DNA of 64,000 nucleotides from Veillonella denticariosi JCM 15641 (GCF_002959855.1 NZ_PPDB01000007.1:736622-800621); one strand, 5' to 3'. Counted from the stretch's first letter, positions 25,354 through 34,642 are shown. A program made the numbers and translations. The notes: generated by a model from the letters alone, not told the origin.

Positions 25354-28300
25354 TCAGAACCGATAGGTCCCTTGAATTCTTGTATAATCGCCTAACTTAA
25401 AACTTTCACTACCATATAAAGTATCCCGTTTATTAGTACCCTTGGCATCAAATGTATAGAACGCCTCAATGAGCAGATCCTTACGCGGTACATAACCGGC
25501 ACCAAAGGTGAAGCTGCGGATTCCGTCCAGATAACGGTCCGGAACAGCACCTGTACCGTTGCCGCCGAAGAATGAACCGTGCTGGAAGTATTTATAATCA
25601 ATAAACGCATTCCACGACTTCGGAACATCCAAATCCGCACGGCCGATATCGAGTCGAGCCATCCAGAAGTGCGGCGTACCGCCCATTTGGTGCCCTTTAA
25701 TAGTAAAATCCGCGGTGCCCCGTTCATGTTCATAAACGGTATTACCGTTCATATATCTGCCGAAGTTCGATCTGTTCTGCCCGTAATCAACGGTTACGGA
25801 TGCATTAGCGCCTAGCTGATATTTAGCGCCGATACCGAATATATGCGCTACATTCGAGAAACTGTATTCATCATTTTTGTTGCCGTTAGCATTCAGGAAG
25901 GTATGCTTGCTGCCGTTAAAGGAACGTAAATACCATGCTTGCAAGCCGAGACGTGAACCGATCTGTTTCTTCACCTGTACAAAAGCGGCCGTTTCAATCG
26001 GTGGAATTGTATCCTTTTCAAGAACAACACCTTCCGTCCTGATAAGATTACCGATAATCTTACCGATAGCCTCCCGAGGCAATTTATTTTCAGACTCAGC
26101 ATCATGTACAACCTTTTCCAAATTATATAGATAGTTATACATCGCAGGAGTAAGACCCCAACCATAATCGGAGCTACCTTCACCCCAATCACTTGAGGAA
26201 AGTGTAAAGTTCTTATTATAAAGAGTCGATTTAGCATCATAATCGCTAAATACATATTTACCGCTGTCGTATTTGTAGGTCTTGGCACCTAAGAATCCGG
26301 AAAATTCGTAGTCATTTGCAGATTGACCATAATAATCATACGATTGACGGAACGTACCGTCCGCCTGTTTAACCCAAACAGCTTCAAGTTCACCATTCTT
26401 ATAGTTGGACCAATTATCGGATGCATTGTATTTAGCGATAGAGTTCATAGCTTTATCGATATCCGCCCCATGTTTATCCATATAAGCTTTAGGATTCAAC
26501 AAAGCATCCTTATTATCTGACGAAACGATAAGCCCTTTGGCCGACTCTTTTAAGTACTCAGGATATAACGGCGAATTCACGTTATACATGATGCCGCCAG
26601 TCATATAGAGTTTTTCCCCTGTTTTCTTATTGGTGATTTCATACATTGCATAACCACCGGACGGAATATCAAGGGAGAACTTGGCTTTCGCCATTTCTTC
26701 CGGATAGGCCTTTGTAAGAATATCCTGTAAGCGACCCATAATTTGAGCCTGTTTCTTCTGCGTTTCAGCCAGTTTTGCATCAACCTTCGCGATTTCCTGA
26801 TCACGATTAGGATTACTCCAGCTTAGATCCGCATTCTTTTTGAAAGTCTCATATTCATCCTGCAAATCCTTTAGCTGTTGATAGAAGTAGAGATTATCCG
26901 TTTTACCTTTATACGTGGAGTCGTAGATACCATTTGGACTGTCCGGAGCCGCCGCATCTTCCGTCGTCTTTCGTTCTCCGTCAGAGCCGGACTTGGTTGC
27001 GCTGTTGATATCATACGGATATTCATCTCGATTAATCCCTATCAGCTCGGCCGCAGTAGGCGGTCTATAAATCACCTTATGTTCCGCATGTGTATAAGCG
27101 GAATCACTGATTCCTGTACTGTGCTTAAATGTACCTACGCCAATGCGTACTTGTGTATCATTACCGGTCCACACGGCACGTGCTCCATCATAAGACTGTC
27201 CGAACCAATAGCCGCTTGCCCCCATAGGCTCAGTCAATCGTCCTACGGATACGTCCCACTTCTTAACACGCCTTGTAAGATCAACCGTATCGAGCCGTTG
27301 ATGATTAAAACCCTTCGAATTAGACATCGTCCAACTCGTATCTACGCCACGCATACCCGTCGCACTGCCGATAACGGTGAGATTAGTAAACTCATTGAGA
27401 CGTGCATCAAAGCCGAGACGCAGTCGTTGTTCAAAGCTATGACGATTTGCATCGTACATATTGGCCTTTGCAGATCCGATAGCAGAATTTTCTCTAAACG
27501 GCGATTGAGGACGGTTAGTGCCGTCATGAGCCATCCAACGTGTACGGTAATCGCCGACCATCGTAATACCACGTTCTTTAGAGGTGTCGAAATCAGAGCG
27601 AATAAAATCGGTTAGACGAACTACATCGGATACATTTTGTACTGCGGATTCGATATTTACAGACTCACCATTAGCTGCATTAAAATCTACGGAACCGACT
27701 TTACCGGTTGTGCCGTTGGCTTTACCAATGACCGCGGTCTTACTTTCACCACCGCCGAATTTAAGATTGACACCTACTCGGTATACGCGTTCCTGTGTAG
27801 CCCGATCATCATCACGATGATTAAAGATATTATTGATGCCGAAGTACATCATGGCATTTTTATTAAACCGCTTCTGCACCATAACATTCCAAATACCGAA
27901 TGTCTTCTTTTCATAAACCTGTTTCTTATATACACCGGCATCACCGGACAGGATATCAGGCCAATAGTTACCGCCATTATTCAATGTGTTGCTGTCGAGC
28001 ATGTTGATATAATAATCACCCCAGATAGAGCCGTTCCAGCCGGATTTCGGATTATCATATGTGATACCTATATCCACTTTATGCATCGGTTTATCTAAGA
28101 GCTGACGCGGCATGCTCGGATCGCTCTTGTTAATGGCATGCAAATAGGTATAACCCAATTTCGCAGACCAGTACTTGCCGAACTTCTGCTGCACTTCCGC
28201 TTGAAGACCGGTAATTTCAGCTTTGCCGATATTTTTAAAGCTGTAAATCATATCCGGTGCGCGTTGGTATTTTGCATCGCCGCGCAAGTACGGTGCGAAG

Positions 28301-30432
28301 TCCATAAAATCGCCAGTAAAATACACGGACATATAGTTTTTAATGCGATTATGGAATACCCCGATACGAGCATAGGTATTTTTGTTTTCACCTTCTAAAC
28401 TCATATCAAAGTTGAGTGATTTTTCCGGTTTCAGGTTCGGGTTGCCCGCCCAGTACCAACCGAGCTTGGCAACACCGATGCCCACAGGATTCGATGCATA
28501 CATTTCCCAGTTGTACCACAACTCGCCCATGCCCGGTTCCGTATAACCGGTACCCACATTAGCCTTGAATCGACGGTGTGTATTACCTTTGACGTTATAA
28601 GTCATCCCCATAGACGCAGATATATTGGAACCGAACAGACTGCTGTTATCAAATCGTACAATCGGTATCAATGTCAAATTCTTATTAACCTGCCATGTAT
28701 CGGAAATATAAGCGTTTACCTTTCTAATCGTTCCGCTACCGGTAGTCAACCGTTGATCTCGATTACGATATTCTTCAAGAAATGCCTTACCATTTAATTT
28801 AGGTGCTTTCTTACGCATTTCCGCATCATTGGATTCACCGTATTTAAAGTAATCGCCAACAATGTTCGCACGATGCGCCGCCATTTCAGGATTCTCCGCT
28901 TTTAAGCGATCCTCTAAAGCATAATACCGCTTTTTAAACTCATCGGTTACAGGTTGATTATTCGGTGATGTGCTGGACCATTCACTGAGACGGCTTTCAG
29001 ATAAGCCGTAATTCACATAGTCATCATATGTAATCCCCGGTTTCTGGGCATTTGTTTCAGCGCCATAGTATTCATAATCCATATCCCACTGCGGCATTCC
29101 ACCGCCGGAATTAATGAATTTATAGTCATGAATATGAGAATACACCTTAACGCTGTTATCACCTTTACGCCGCACCAGACGGTCTAATTTATCTACGAGC
29201 AGACTCTTGTCATAATTCCACGGATCGATATACATAGTGCTCGTATTCGGCGAGCTCTTAAGGCGACTGCCGGAGCCTTCTTCACGAGCATAACTTACGC
29301 CGTAACTGAGCAAGTGATTTTTATGGACCTGTGTGTTCGCATTCGCACGAATATCCAATTGACGATGATCGATATTATCGATATACCGCAATTCGTTGGA
29401 TCCTTCATATGCGGACCGCCCCGTATAACTGATGAGAGCCACATCATTTTCCTTGATGCGCGAATAGTTGGTCTCTACCGTCCAATCACTTTTGCCGGCC
29501 TTCGAGGACCACGATAAATTCGCCGTATTCCGATCAGCGGTTCGTTTAAAGTGTTGTTGCGGTTCCAAATCTGAATCAGAATGTTTCACATCACGTACAA
29601 GATCCTCCGTATATCGGTTGAGACGCATTTCAAACCTATTTCTGTCACTGGCCTCATAGGTCGCAACGAGACCGATATCCGCCGCATCCCCATAATAACG
29701 AAGCACGTTCGGCTTAAAGTTATGTTTTGCATAATCAAAAGCCATCCCGGACTGACGACGCTTAACAGATGCTAGTACCGGCATAAGATCCCGTTTACTG
29801 CCGGACAAGCCCACCTTCAATTTACCCATTTGACCCGAATCGGCCCGAATAAAGAAGTTTTGATACGGAAAAGCATCACCATCACTCTTCCGACGCATCC
29901 CTTCCGCATTAAGTTGTAAGGTAGGTTTCTTCTGCGCCTTCTTTGTGATGATGTTGACAACACCGCCCACCGCATCGGAACCGTATTTAGCGCTCGCCGC
30001 TCCCTGAATAACCTCGATTCTCTCTACATTTTCCGTTCCCAGACGCTGTACTTCATCAGCAGCTCCGGAATACTTATCAAAATCACCCAGTACCGGTTGC
30101 CCATCCACTAGAATCAACGTATGACGCGCCTCGGCACCACGTATGGATACCCCTACGCGCCCCATTGCATCAACCGTTCTGGATACACCGGTTTGAGTAA
30201 AAATAATATCTTCGACGGACTTCGCCTGCTTCTTTTCAATTTCTTTTTTGGTAATAATTTGCACTTGCTGTGGATTTAATTTTGCTTCCTCTTCGGCCCA
30301 TGTACCCTTAACATGAACTACATCGGTGGTCACCGTCGCATTGTCAGCCATGACAACAAACGGAGCATTTAACCATAGTGCCACCGCACTGGATAGGATT
30401 AAATAGCGTTTTGTGCGTCCCCAACGGATCAT
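25354..30432 (-). CDS. giant TonB-dependent heme-type receptor fused to porin-like domain
   Basis: 1692 residues from the ATG at 30432 (GGAGGAGG five bases upstream), against 650-950 for ordinary receptors. Signal peptide about 1-29 (cleaved near VVMA-DN), TonB-box-like TDVVHVKG, plug domain with VSIRGAEARHTLILVDGQPV and IEVIQGAASAKYGSDAVGG to about 165, then a 22-strand-type barrel to about 893, ending YRVGVNLKFG, a normal receptor C-terminus. NPNL at 664-667 recalls heme receptors. A 50-residue linker follows, then a second domain (about 950-1692) that looks like a Negativicutes porin: FEQRLRLGFDARLNEFTNL, VSVGRLTEPMGASGYW, FIDYKYFQHGSFF, GAGYVPRKDLL and a C-terminal aromatic signal IQGTYRF. 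An insertion with coiled-coil character (about 1180-1260) interrupts it. First gene of the heme operon. Confidence 0.85.
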   Translation of the reverse strand: MIRWGRTKRYLILSSAVALWLNAPFVVMADNATVTTDVVHVKGTWAEEEAKLNPQQVQIITKKEIEKKQAKSVEDIIFTQTGVSRTVDAMGRVGVSIRGAEARHTLILVDGQPVLGDFDKYSGAADEVQRLGTENVERIEVIQGAASAKYGSDAVGGVVNIITKKAQKKPTLQLNAEGMRRKSDGDAFPYQNFFIRADSGQMGKLKVGLSGSKRDLMPVLASVKRRQSGMAFDYAKHNFKPNVLRYYGDAADIGLVATYEASDRNRFEMRLNRYTEDLVRDVKHSDSDLEPQQHFKRTADRNTANLSWSSKAGKSDWTVETNYSRIKENDVALISYTGRSAYEGSNELRYIDNIDHRQLDIRANANTQVHKNHLLSYGVSYAREEGSGSRLKSSPNTSTMYIDPWNYDKSLLVDKLDRLVRRKGDNSVKVYSHIHDYKFINSGGGMPQWDMDYEYYGAETNAQKPGITYDDYVNYGLSESRLSEWSSTSPNNQPVTDEFKKRYYALEDRLKAENPEMAAHRANIVGDYFKYGESNDAEMRKKAPKLNGKAFLEEYRNRDQRLTTGSGTIRKVNAYISDTWQVNKNLTLIPIVRFDNSSLFGSNISASMGMTYNVKGNTHRRFKANVGTGYTEPGMGELWYNWEMYASNPVGIGVAKLGWYWAGNPNLKPEKSLNFDMSLEGENKNTYARIGVFHNRIKNYMSVYFTGDFMDFAPYLRGDAKYQRAPDMIYSFKNIGKAEITGLQAEVQQKFGKYWSAKLGYTYLHAINKSDPSMPRQLLDKPMHKVDIGITYDNPKSGWNGSIWGDYYINMLDSNTLNNGGNYWPDILSGDAGVYKKQVYEKKTFGIWNVMVQKRFNKNAMMYFGINNIFNHRDDDRATQERVYRVGVNLKFGGGESKTAVIGKANGTTGKVGSVDFNAANGESVNIESAVQNVSDVVRLTDFIRSDFDTSKERGITMVGDYRTRWMAHDGTNRPQSPFRENSAIGSAKANMYDANRHSFEQRLRLGFDARLNEFTNLTVIGSATGMRGVDTSWTMSNSKGFNHQRLDTVDLTRRVKKWDVSVGRLTEPMGASGYWFGQSYDGARAVWTGNDTQVRIGVGTFKHSTGISDSAYTHAEHKVIYRPPTAAELIGINRDEYPYDINSATKSGSDGERKTTEDAAAPDSPNGIYDSTYKGKTDNLYFYQQLKDLQDEYETFKKNADLSWSNPNRDQEIAKVDAKLAETQKKQAQIMGRLQDILTKAYPEEMAKAKFSLDIPSGGYAMYEITNKKTGEKLYMTGGIMYNVNSPLYPEYLKESAKGLIVSSDNKDALLNPKAYMDKHGADIDKAMNSIAKYNASDNWSNYKNGELEAVWVKQADGTFRQSYDYYGQSANDYEFSGFLGAKTYKYDSGKYVFSDYDAKSTLYNKNFTLSSSDWGEGSSDYGWGLTPAMYNYLYNLEKVVHDAESENKLPREAIGKIIGNLIRTEGVVLEKDTIPPIETAAFVQVKKQIGSRLGLQAWYLRSFNGSKHTFLNANGNKNDEYSFSNVAHIFGIGAKYQLGANASVTVDYGQNRSNFGRYMNGNTVYEHERGTADFTIKGHQMGGTPHFWMARLDIGRADLDVPKSWNAFIDYKYFQHGSFFGGNGTGAVPDRYLDGIRSFTFGAGYVPRKDLLIEAFYTFDAKGTNKRDTLYGSESFKLGDYTRIQGTYRF

Positions 30433-30463
30433 CACAACCTCCTCCAATATCTGATTACACACA

Positions 30464-30510
30464 ACTATACTGTTTCTTTATGATTCCCATTTCACACCAG
30501 AAGAATCATA
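30464..30510 (-). promoter_or_regulatory. candidate activator-type promoter of the heme receptor operon
   Basis: Minus strand TATAGT at 30469-30464 with no convincing -35 at 17 bases, as in activated promoters. An 8-bp inverted repeat TATGATTC/GAATCATA (30479-30486 and 30503-30510, 16-base spacer) spans that -35 zone and is a candidate site for the neighbouring AraC regulator. Confidence 0.4.
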
Positions 30511-30581
30511 AAAAATACACTTCACTACCATCAGGTAATGACATTGAAAATCATTTACATAATTATGGTAGCAAAGTGTAT
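30511..30581 (-). terminator. long dyad behind araC enclosing a Fur-like box
   Basis: ATACACTTTGCTACCAT (30581-30565) pairs with ATGGTAGTGAAGTGTAT (30531-30515) with two mismatches, followed on the minus strand by TTTTT, so it can terminate araC. The loop holds TGAAAAT-C-ATTTACA (30545-30559), 11 of 14 matches to the 7-1-7 Fur consensus. May therefore be both terminator and iron-control element. Confidence 0.5.
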
Positions 30582-30676
30582 CTTGCATATCTACTCCGAA
30601 CAGACCAAAAATATACGATTCGGACAATATTCAATTATCATGTAACAACCGATCTAAATCTGTTGTTATAGTGTGA

Positions 30677-31567
30677 CTATATCTTTCGATAATCACTCGG
30701 TTTCATCCCTACAGCCTCTTTGAAAGCACTTGTAAATTTACTGCCGTTTTCATATCCGACGGCATTAGCAATGCGCAAAATCGGTTCATCCGTATCGCGC
30801 AGCAGCCGCTTCGCCTCATTAATGCGACATTCTTTCAAAAATTGATGAATGGTCACACCATATACACCTTTAAAACACCGTTTCAATGTGGATGAGGGAA
30901 TGTTAAAGCTATTGGCTAACTCGTCAATAGTGATACGCTTCATAAAATACGTAGACATATATCGACTGACGGATTTAACAATATCTACCTGTTGCTTCCT
31001 GAAAGTACTGCGCCTTTCACAATTTTCTGTAGATATAACAGATAATAATAAAAAGATTTCAATAACCTTCAGTCTAAAATAGTGACCTTTAATTTGATCG
31101 GGCACGGTATATAAACTGGAAAAAATTTGACGAACAGATTCCGTTTCCTCCACCATCATACCAAAGTCTGAATTCTCGCAAAATCGATTAGCTAAGTCCG
31201 TCAAATCGATGCGCGAATCCGTTACAAGGGAGTCCAATACAGGTTGAGCTTTTTCAACATCTACCAACAATACAATCCCTTTAAAAAATTTCGTAGGAAA
31301 ATAGTTCTCATGTTGATAATCCGAGTGAGTATGCCATCCTAATGACATATCCCCTGCCCCCATATATAGGTACTCACCAGATGTAAATTTGCACTCAATG
31401 CGTCCCTCTTCACAGTGATTAATTGCAAACGTCTTTGTATGTGACTGGGCGAAAAATTGAATCGTCTCTCGTTTCACATCAAGGAAAATCAAATCGATAC
31501 CGTCAAAAACAGTATATCTCGACATGGAAATTCCCGGCTGTGAAATCGCATGATTATGTGGATTCAT
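30677..31567 (-). CDS. AraC-family transcriptional regulator of the heme locus
   Basis: 296 residues. The C-terminal 100 residues hold two helix-turn-helix motifs: ITIDELANSFNIPSSTLKRC and EPILRIANAVGYENGSKFTS, ending AFKEAVGMKPSDYRKI. The N-terminal 190 residues are a sensor-like domain (INHCEEGRIECKFTSGEYLY) of the PchR-like type found beside iron-compound receptors. It is transcribed towards the receptor operon on the same strand, 244 bases upstream. Likely an activator responding to heme or iron status; the ligand is not known. Its promoter carries a Fur-like box. Confidence 0.88.
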   Translation of the reverse strand: MNPHNHAISQPGISMSRYTVFDGIDLIFLDVKRETIQFFAQSHTKTFAINHCEEGRIECKFTSGEYLYMGAGDMSLGWHTHSDYQHENYFPTKFFKGIVLLVDVEKAQPVLDSLVTDSRIDLTDLANRFCENSDFGMMVEETESVRQIFSSLYTVPDQIKGHYFRLKVIEIFLLLSVISTENCERRSTFRKQQVDIVKSVSRYMSTYFMKRITIDELANSFNIPSSTLKRCFKGVYGVTIHQFLKECRINEAKRLLRDTDEPILRIANAVGYENGSKFTSAFKEAVGMKPSDYRKI

Positions 31568-31606
31568 ACTATCACCATATACACAAATACTATAAACATC
31601 ACTATT

Positions 31607-31635
31607 ATAGTATACATATTGAAAGTGATTGTCAA
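31607..31635 (-). promoter_or_regulatory. araC promoter with overlapping Fur-like box
   Basis: Minus strand TTGACA (31635-31630), 17 bases, TACTAT (31612-31607), or TATACT with 15. TGAAAGT-G-ATTGTCA at 31620-31634 matches 11 of 14 positions of the 7-1-7 Fur consensus and covers the -35, as expected for an iron-repressed gene. Confidence 0.55.
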
Positions 31636-31727
31636 ATTCAAATCACCAATAATTCATATTACTTTTAAATTATATAAGTTTCCATATCGACGTAAAACCA
31701 TTACAGATAATTCTCCCCAAATAAAAT

Positions 31728-31765
31728 GACCACCCCTAATTAACACCTCTAATAGGGATGGCCAG
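31728..31765 (-). terminator. terminator behind the ula/ybaN unit
   Basis: Minus strand TGGCCATCCCTATTA / TAATTAGGGGTGGTCA with a 7-base loop, then TTTTATTT; near-perfect stem. Confidence 0.75.
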
Positions 31766-31787
31766 TTTAAAGTATGATAACCGGTAC

Positions 31788-32189
31788 TTACTTATTTTTT
31801 GTTTTTACAACACACGTTAAAGCTATTACATGTGCAATCCATACGATTGCCATCACTATGAGCGCTGCCGGAATAATTCTACTAAAGTAGGCTCCTATCG
31901 CCATTATGGTACTGACGGAAACCAGGATGGTCAACTTTGCCCGAACCGTCAACGCCTTATCTCGCTCATAAGCTCCGACAGTCCTTTGATATAAATCGGA
32001 TTCCAGAAACTTCTTGTGGAATCTTTCAGAGCCTCGCGCCAAACAAAATAGTGTAAGCATGTAAAAGGGAACAGTTGGCAACATTGGCAGTACAATGCCT
32101 GCAGTACCAAGGCCAAAGCTAATAGCGGCTATAGTAAGAAATACATAGCGCACTACTGCATATCGATGTTGCGCTGTTGTTTTCATCAT
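31788..32189 (-). CDS. YbaN/DUF454 family inner-membrane protein
   Basis: 133 residues with the DUF454 pattern: GLGTAGIVLPMLPTVPFYMLTLFCLARGSERFHKKFLES in the first half, followed by two more hydrophobic helices. Function of the family is unknown. The start overlaps the stop of ulaA by four bases, so it is the last gene of the PTS operon and probably translationally coupled to it; whether it helps the permease is unknown. Confidence 0.85.
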   Translation of the reverse strand: MMKTTAQHRYAVVRYVFLTIAAISFGLGTAGIVLPMLPTVPFYMLTLFCLARGSERFHKKFLESDLYQRTVGAYERDKALTVRAKLTILVSVSTIMAIGAYFSRIIPAALIVMAIVWIAHVIALTCVVKTKNK

Positions 32190-33553
32190 TCTTCTTCTAC
32201 GTAGTTAATAACTTTACCTTTTGTTTTGATAAAATTAGGAATAATCAGTACCAATGCGGCAATAGCGACGATACCGTAGATACCTGCCATACCGATCCAT
32301 TCAAAAGCGTGGCCTAACACTAAAGCTACCACTGCAAAATCCGCATCACCGAAGGTCGTATTTTGGAAGCCGAGCTGTCCTAAAACGGGTAACGCCATTG
32401 CAGGCAAAAATGTAATCGCCAAACCATTGAGAAATGCCCCTACCGCTGCACCACGACGACCACCTGTAGCATTGCCGAAAATACCTGCAGTAGCACCGCA
32501 GAAAAAGTGAGGTACAAGTCCCGGAATAATCAAAACGCCACCTACGGCACCAAGAATGAGCATCCCGATGATGCCGCCGATAAAGGAACTGATAAAGCCC
32601 AGCACTACAGCCGTCGGTGCATAGGTGAAGAATACGGCGCAATCTACGGCCGGAATAGCATTAGGGATAATCTTTGTAGCAATCCCTTGGAACGCGGGAA
32701 TCAAATCACCTAAAATCATTCGAACACCGGAGTATACGATAGTCACACCTACCGCAAAGTTCATAGCGCTCATAATGGCATATAAATAAGGACTCATTTC
32801 ACCCGATAAGGTTGCTACAAACTCAGAGCCTGCCGCAAAGGCCGCAATTAAATAAAATACGATCATCGTCAAGGCCGTAGACAATGTAGAGTCACGTAAG
32901 AAACCCCATTTTTCCGGAATTTCAATATCCTCCGTGCTGTCATCGGCTTTACCAACATATTTAGCAATCCATGCGGATAAATAATAACCCAAGCTGCCAA
33001 AGTGCCCCATTGCGATTTCATCACCATCCGTCACTTTAGATGTATAGCTTTGACCGATAGCAGGGGAAATAGCGGACCAGGCCCCCATCAAAAAGCCCCC
33101 TACAAAGATCAGTTCCATACCGGATAACCCCGCCGTACCCAACACGGCGGACATGAGACATGCCATAAACAAGCTGTGATGACCGGTTAAGAATACATAC
33201 TTGAACTTGGTAAAACGGGCAATCAATAAGTTCATAATAAGACCGACTACCAGAATAGACATCGTTTCAACGCCCAATACCTTTTGTGCTACCGCTACGA
33301 TAGCTTCGTTATTCGGTACGACACCGGTAATATGAAATCCATGTTCAATCATCTTCCCTAAAGGATCGAGATTGCTTACGATAACACCGGCCCCTGCGGC
33401 GAGCATTAAATAACCGAGAATCGGCTTTAGTGTGCCCGTCATAATTTTATGAAATGGACGTTTCAGTGCAATCAGTCCGATGCATGACATGATACCGATT
33501 AATAATGCCGGTTGAGAGAGCACATCACGTAAAAACTCCAATACCATTTCCAT
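32186..33553 (-). CDS. ulaA: PTS ascorbate-type permease EIIC (UlaA/SgaT)
   Basis: 455 residues from the ATG at 33553 (AGGAGG upstream). Around ten membrane segments with UlaA features: IMTGTLKPILGYLMLAAGAG, FLTGHHSLFMACLMSA and GAFLNGLAITFLPA. Translocates and, with IIA and IIB, phosphorylates L-ascorbate or a related acid sugar. Third gene of ulaC-ulaB-ulaA-ybaN; no ascorbate-6-phosphate lactonase or decarboxylase genes accompany it here, so the true substrate is open. Confidence 0.88.
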   Translation of the reverse strand: MEMVLEFLRDVLSQPALLIGIMSCIGLIALKRPFHKIMTGTLKPILGYLMLAAGAGVIVSNLDPLGKMIEHGFHITGVVPNNEAIVAVAQKVLGVETMSILVVGLIMNLLIARFTKFKYVFLTGHHSLFMACLMSAVLGTAGLSGMELIFVGGFLMGAWSAISPAIGQSYTSKVTDGDEIAMGHFGSLGYYLSAWIAKYVGKADDSTEDIEIPEKWGFLRDSTLSTALTMIVFYLIAAFAAGSEFVATLSGEMSPYLYAIMSAMNFAVGVTIVYSGVRMILGDLIPAFQGIATKIIPNAIPAVDCAVFFTYAPTAVVLGFISSFIGGIIGMLILGAVGGVLIIPGLVPHFFCGATAGIFGNATGGRRGAAVGAFLNGLAITFLPAMALPVLGQLGFQNTTFGDADFAVVALVLGHAFEWIGMAGIYGIVAIAALVLIIPNFIKTKGKVINYVEEE

Positions 33554-33587
33554 AACACTACCTCCTATGGTAAAACTCAAACGACTG

Positions 33588-33863
33588 TTATTGAGCCGCC
33601 TGTTGCAATGCTTCTAAAATATCTTCTTTGATCTTCTTTTTATTGATATAGCTACGAACGACAGCCACATTTTTACCATCAAACTGTTCCGCTAATTCTT
33701 TTACGGTTACGATTAAATCCGCCTTACGACCTTGAGCCGTATTAAAATCGATGGATTCCACTTGCGCATCGATACCGTTTTCCGCACATATTTCTTCAAT
33801 TTTCATTTTAAGCATCAAGCTGGATCCGATGCCATTACCACATACAGTTAATACTGAAATCAT
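33588..33863 (-). CDS. ulaB: PTS ascorbate-type EIIB (UlaB/SgaB)
   Basis: 91 residues. MISVLTVCGNGIGSSLMLKM contains the phosphorylated cysteine C8 in the P-loop-like C-G-N-G-I-G-S-S motif of lactose/ascorbate-type IIB proteins. It passes phosphate from IIA to the sugar at UlaA. 34 bases before the ulaA start. Confidence 0.92.
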   Translation of the reverse strand: MISVLTVCGNGIGSSLMLKMKIEEICAENGIDAQVESIDFNTAQGRKADLIVTVKELAEQFDGKNVAVVRSYINKKKIKEDILEALQQAAQ

Positions 33864-33988
33864 AAAGTCCTCCCATACTATTAAGCACGATACATCATAT
33901 AACTAATACTGCATATAAGCATATAAAATAATACATATAATATGTCTAAGTTAAAGAACATATCATACTGTAGATTTTAAACAACTCA

Positions 33989-34441
33989 CTATTCACTCAA
34001 ATGTTCCGACAAGAATGCCTGAACATCATCGATACTTTCAAAATTAGCAGCCGCATCAAGAAATTCTTCATCATCAAACAGCATCGCAATATCCGTAAGT
34101 AATTGAATATGCTCATCTTTGTTAGGTGCACATAAGAACAATGCCACGGATACGGGGTCATTGTCAGGGCTGCCGAAATCCAATGGTTTTTCCAACGTAA
34201 CCAGTGCCGTTCCCACTTGTTTCGCTCCGTTTTCGGGACGTGCATGCGGCATGGCTAACCCCGGAGCCAATACGATGTACGGACCCATTTCACGAACGAC
34301 CTCTACCATAGCCTCCGTATAAGAAGGTTCCGTAAACCCTGCCTCCACCATAAGCTGACCCCCATGACGGATGACATCCTCCCAGGATTCCGCCGGATAA
34401 TGAAAGGATACATTGTCCTCGGATAATAAATCTTGTAACAA
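33989..34441 (-). CDS. ulaC: PTS EIIA, mannitol/fructose/ascorbate type (UlaC), TTG start
   Basis: 150 residues if translation starts at the TTG at 34441, which has AGGAGG seven bases upstream and gives a normal-length IIA domain beginning LLQDLLSEDNVSF; the frame is open to 34519 but without a binding site. The phosphohistidine lies in GLAMPHARPENG (about H66). It accepts phosphate from HPr. About 125 bases ahead of ulaB, leading the four-gene unit. Confidence 0.85.
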   Translation of the reverse strand: MLQDLLSEDNVSFHYPAESWEDVIRHGGQLMVEAGFTEPSYTEAMVEVVREMGPYIVLAPGLAMPHARPENGAKQVGTALVTLEKPLDFGSPDNDPVSVALFLCAPNKDEHIQLLTDIAMLFDDEEFLDAAANFESIDDVQAFLSEHLSE

Positions 34442-34642
34442 GCTAACACCTCCTAAGCTTAAGTACATATTAGATATCATGTCTATTATATCTATTCTGT
34501 GACAAATTTCATATATCAAAAAACAGATGAACTCATCATAAGTATAAAAACCTAAATCTTAAAGGATATGAACTCACAAATTTGTATACCAAACTTATTG
34601 CTTGTTCATCTATATTTTCGAATACCCATACGCCTATCCATA

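Noticed and set aside
26878..27615. 245-codon plus-strand frame inside the giant receptor gene
   Set aside because: Antisense shadow; the minus-strand frame is continuous and beta-barrel-like here.
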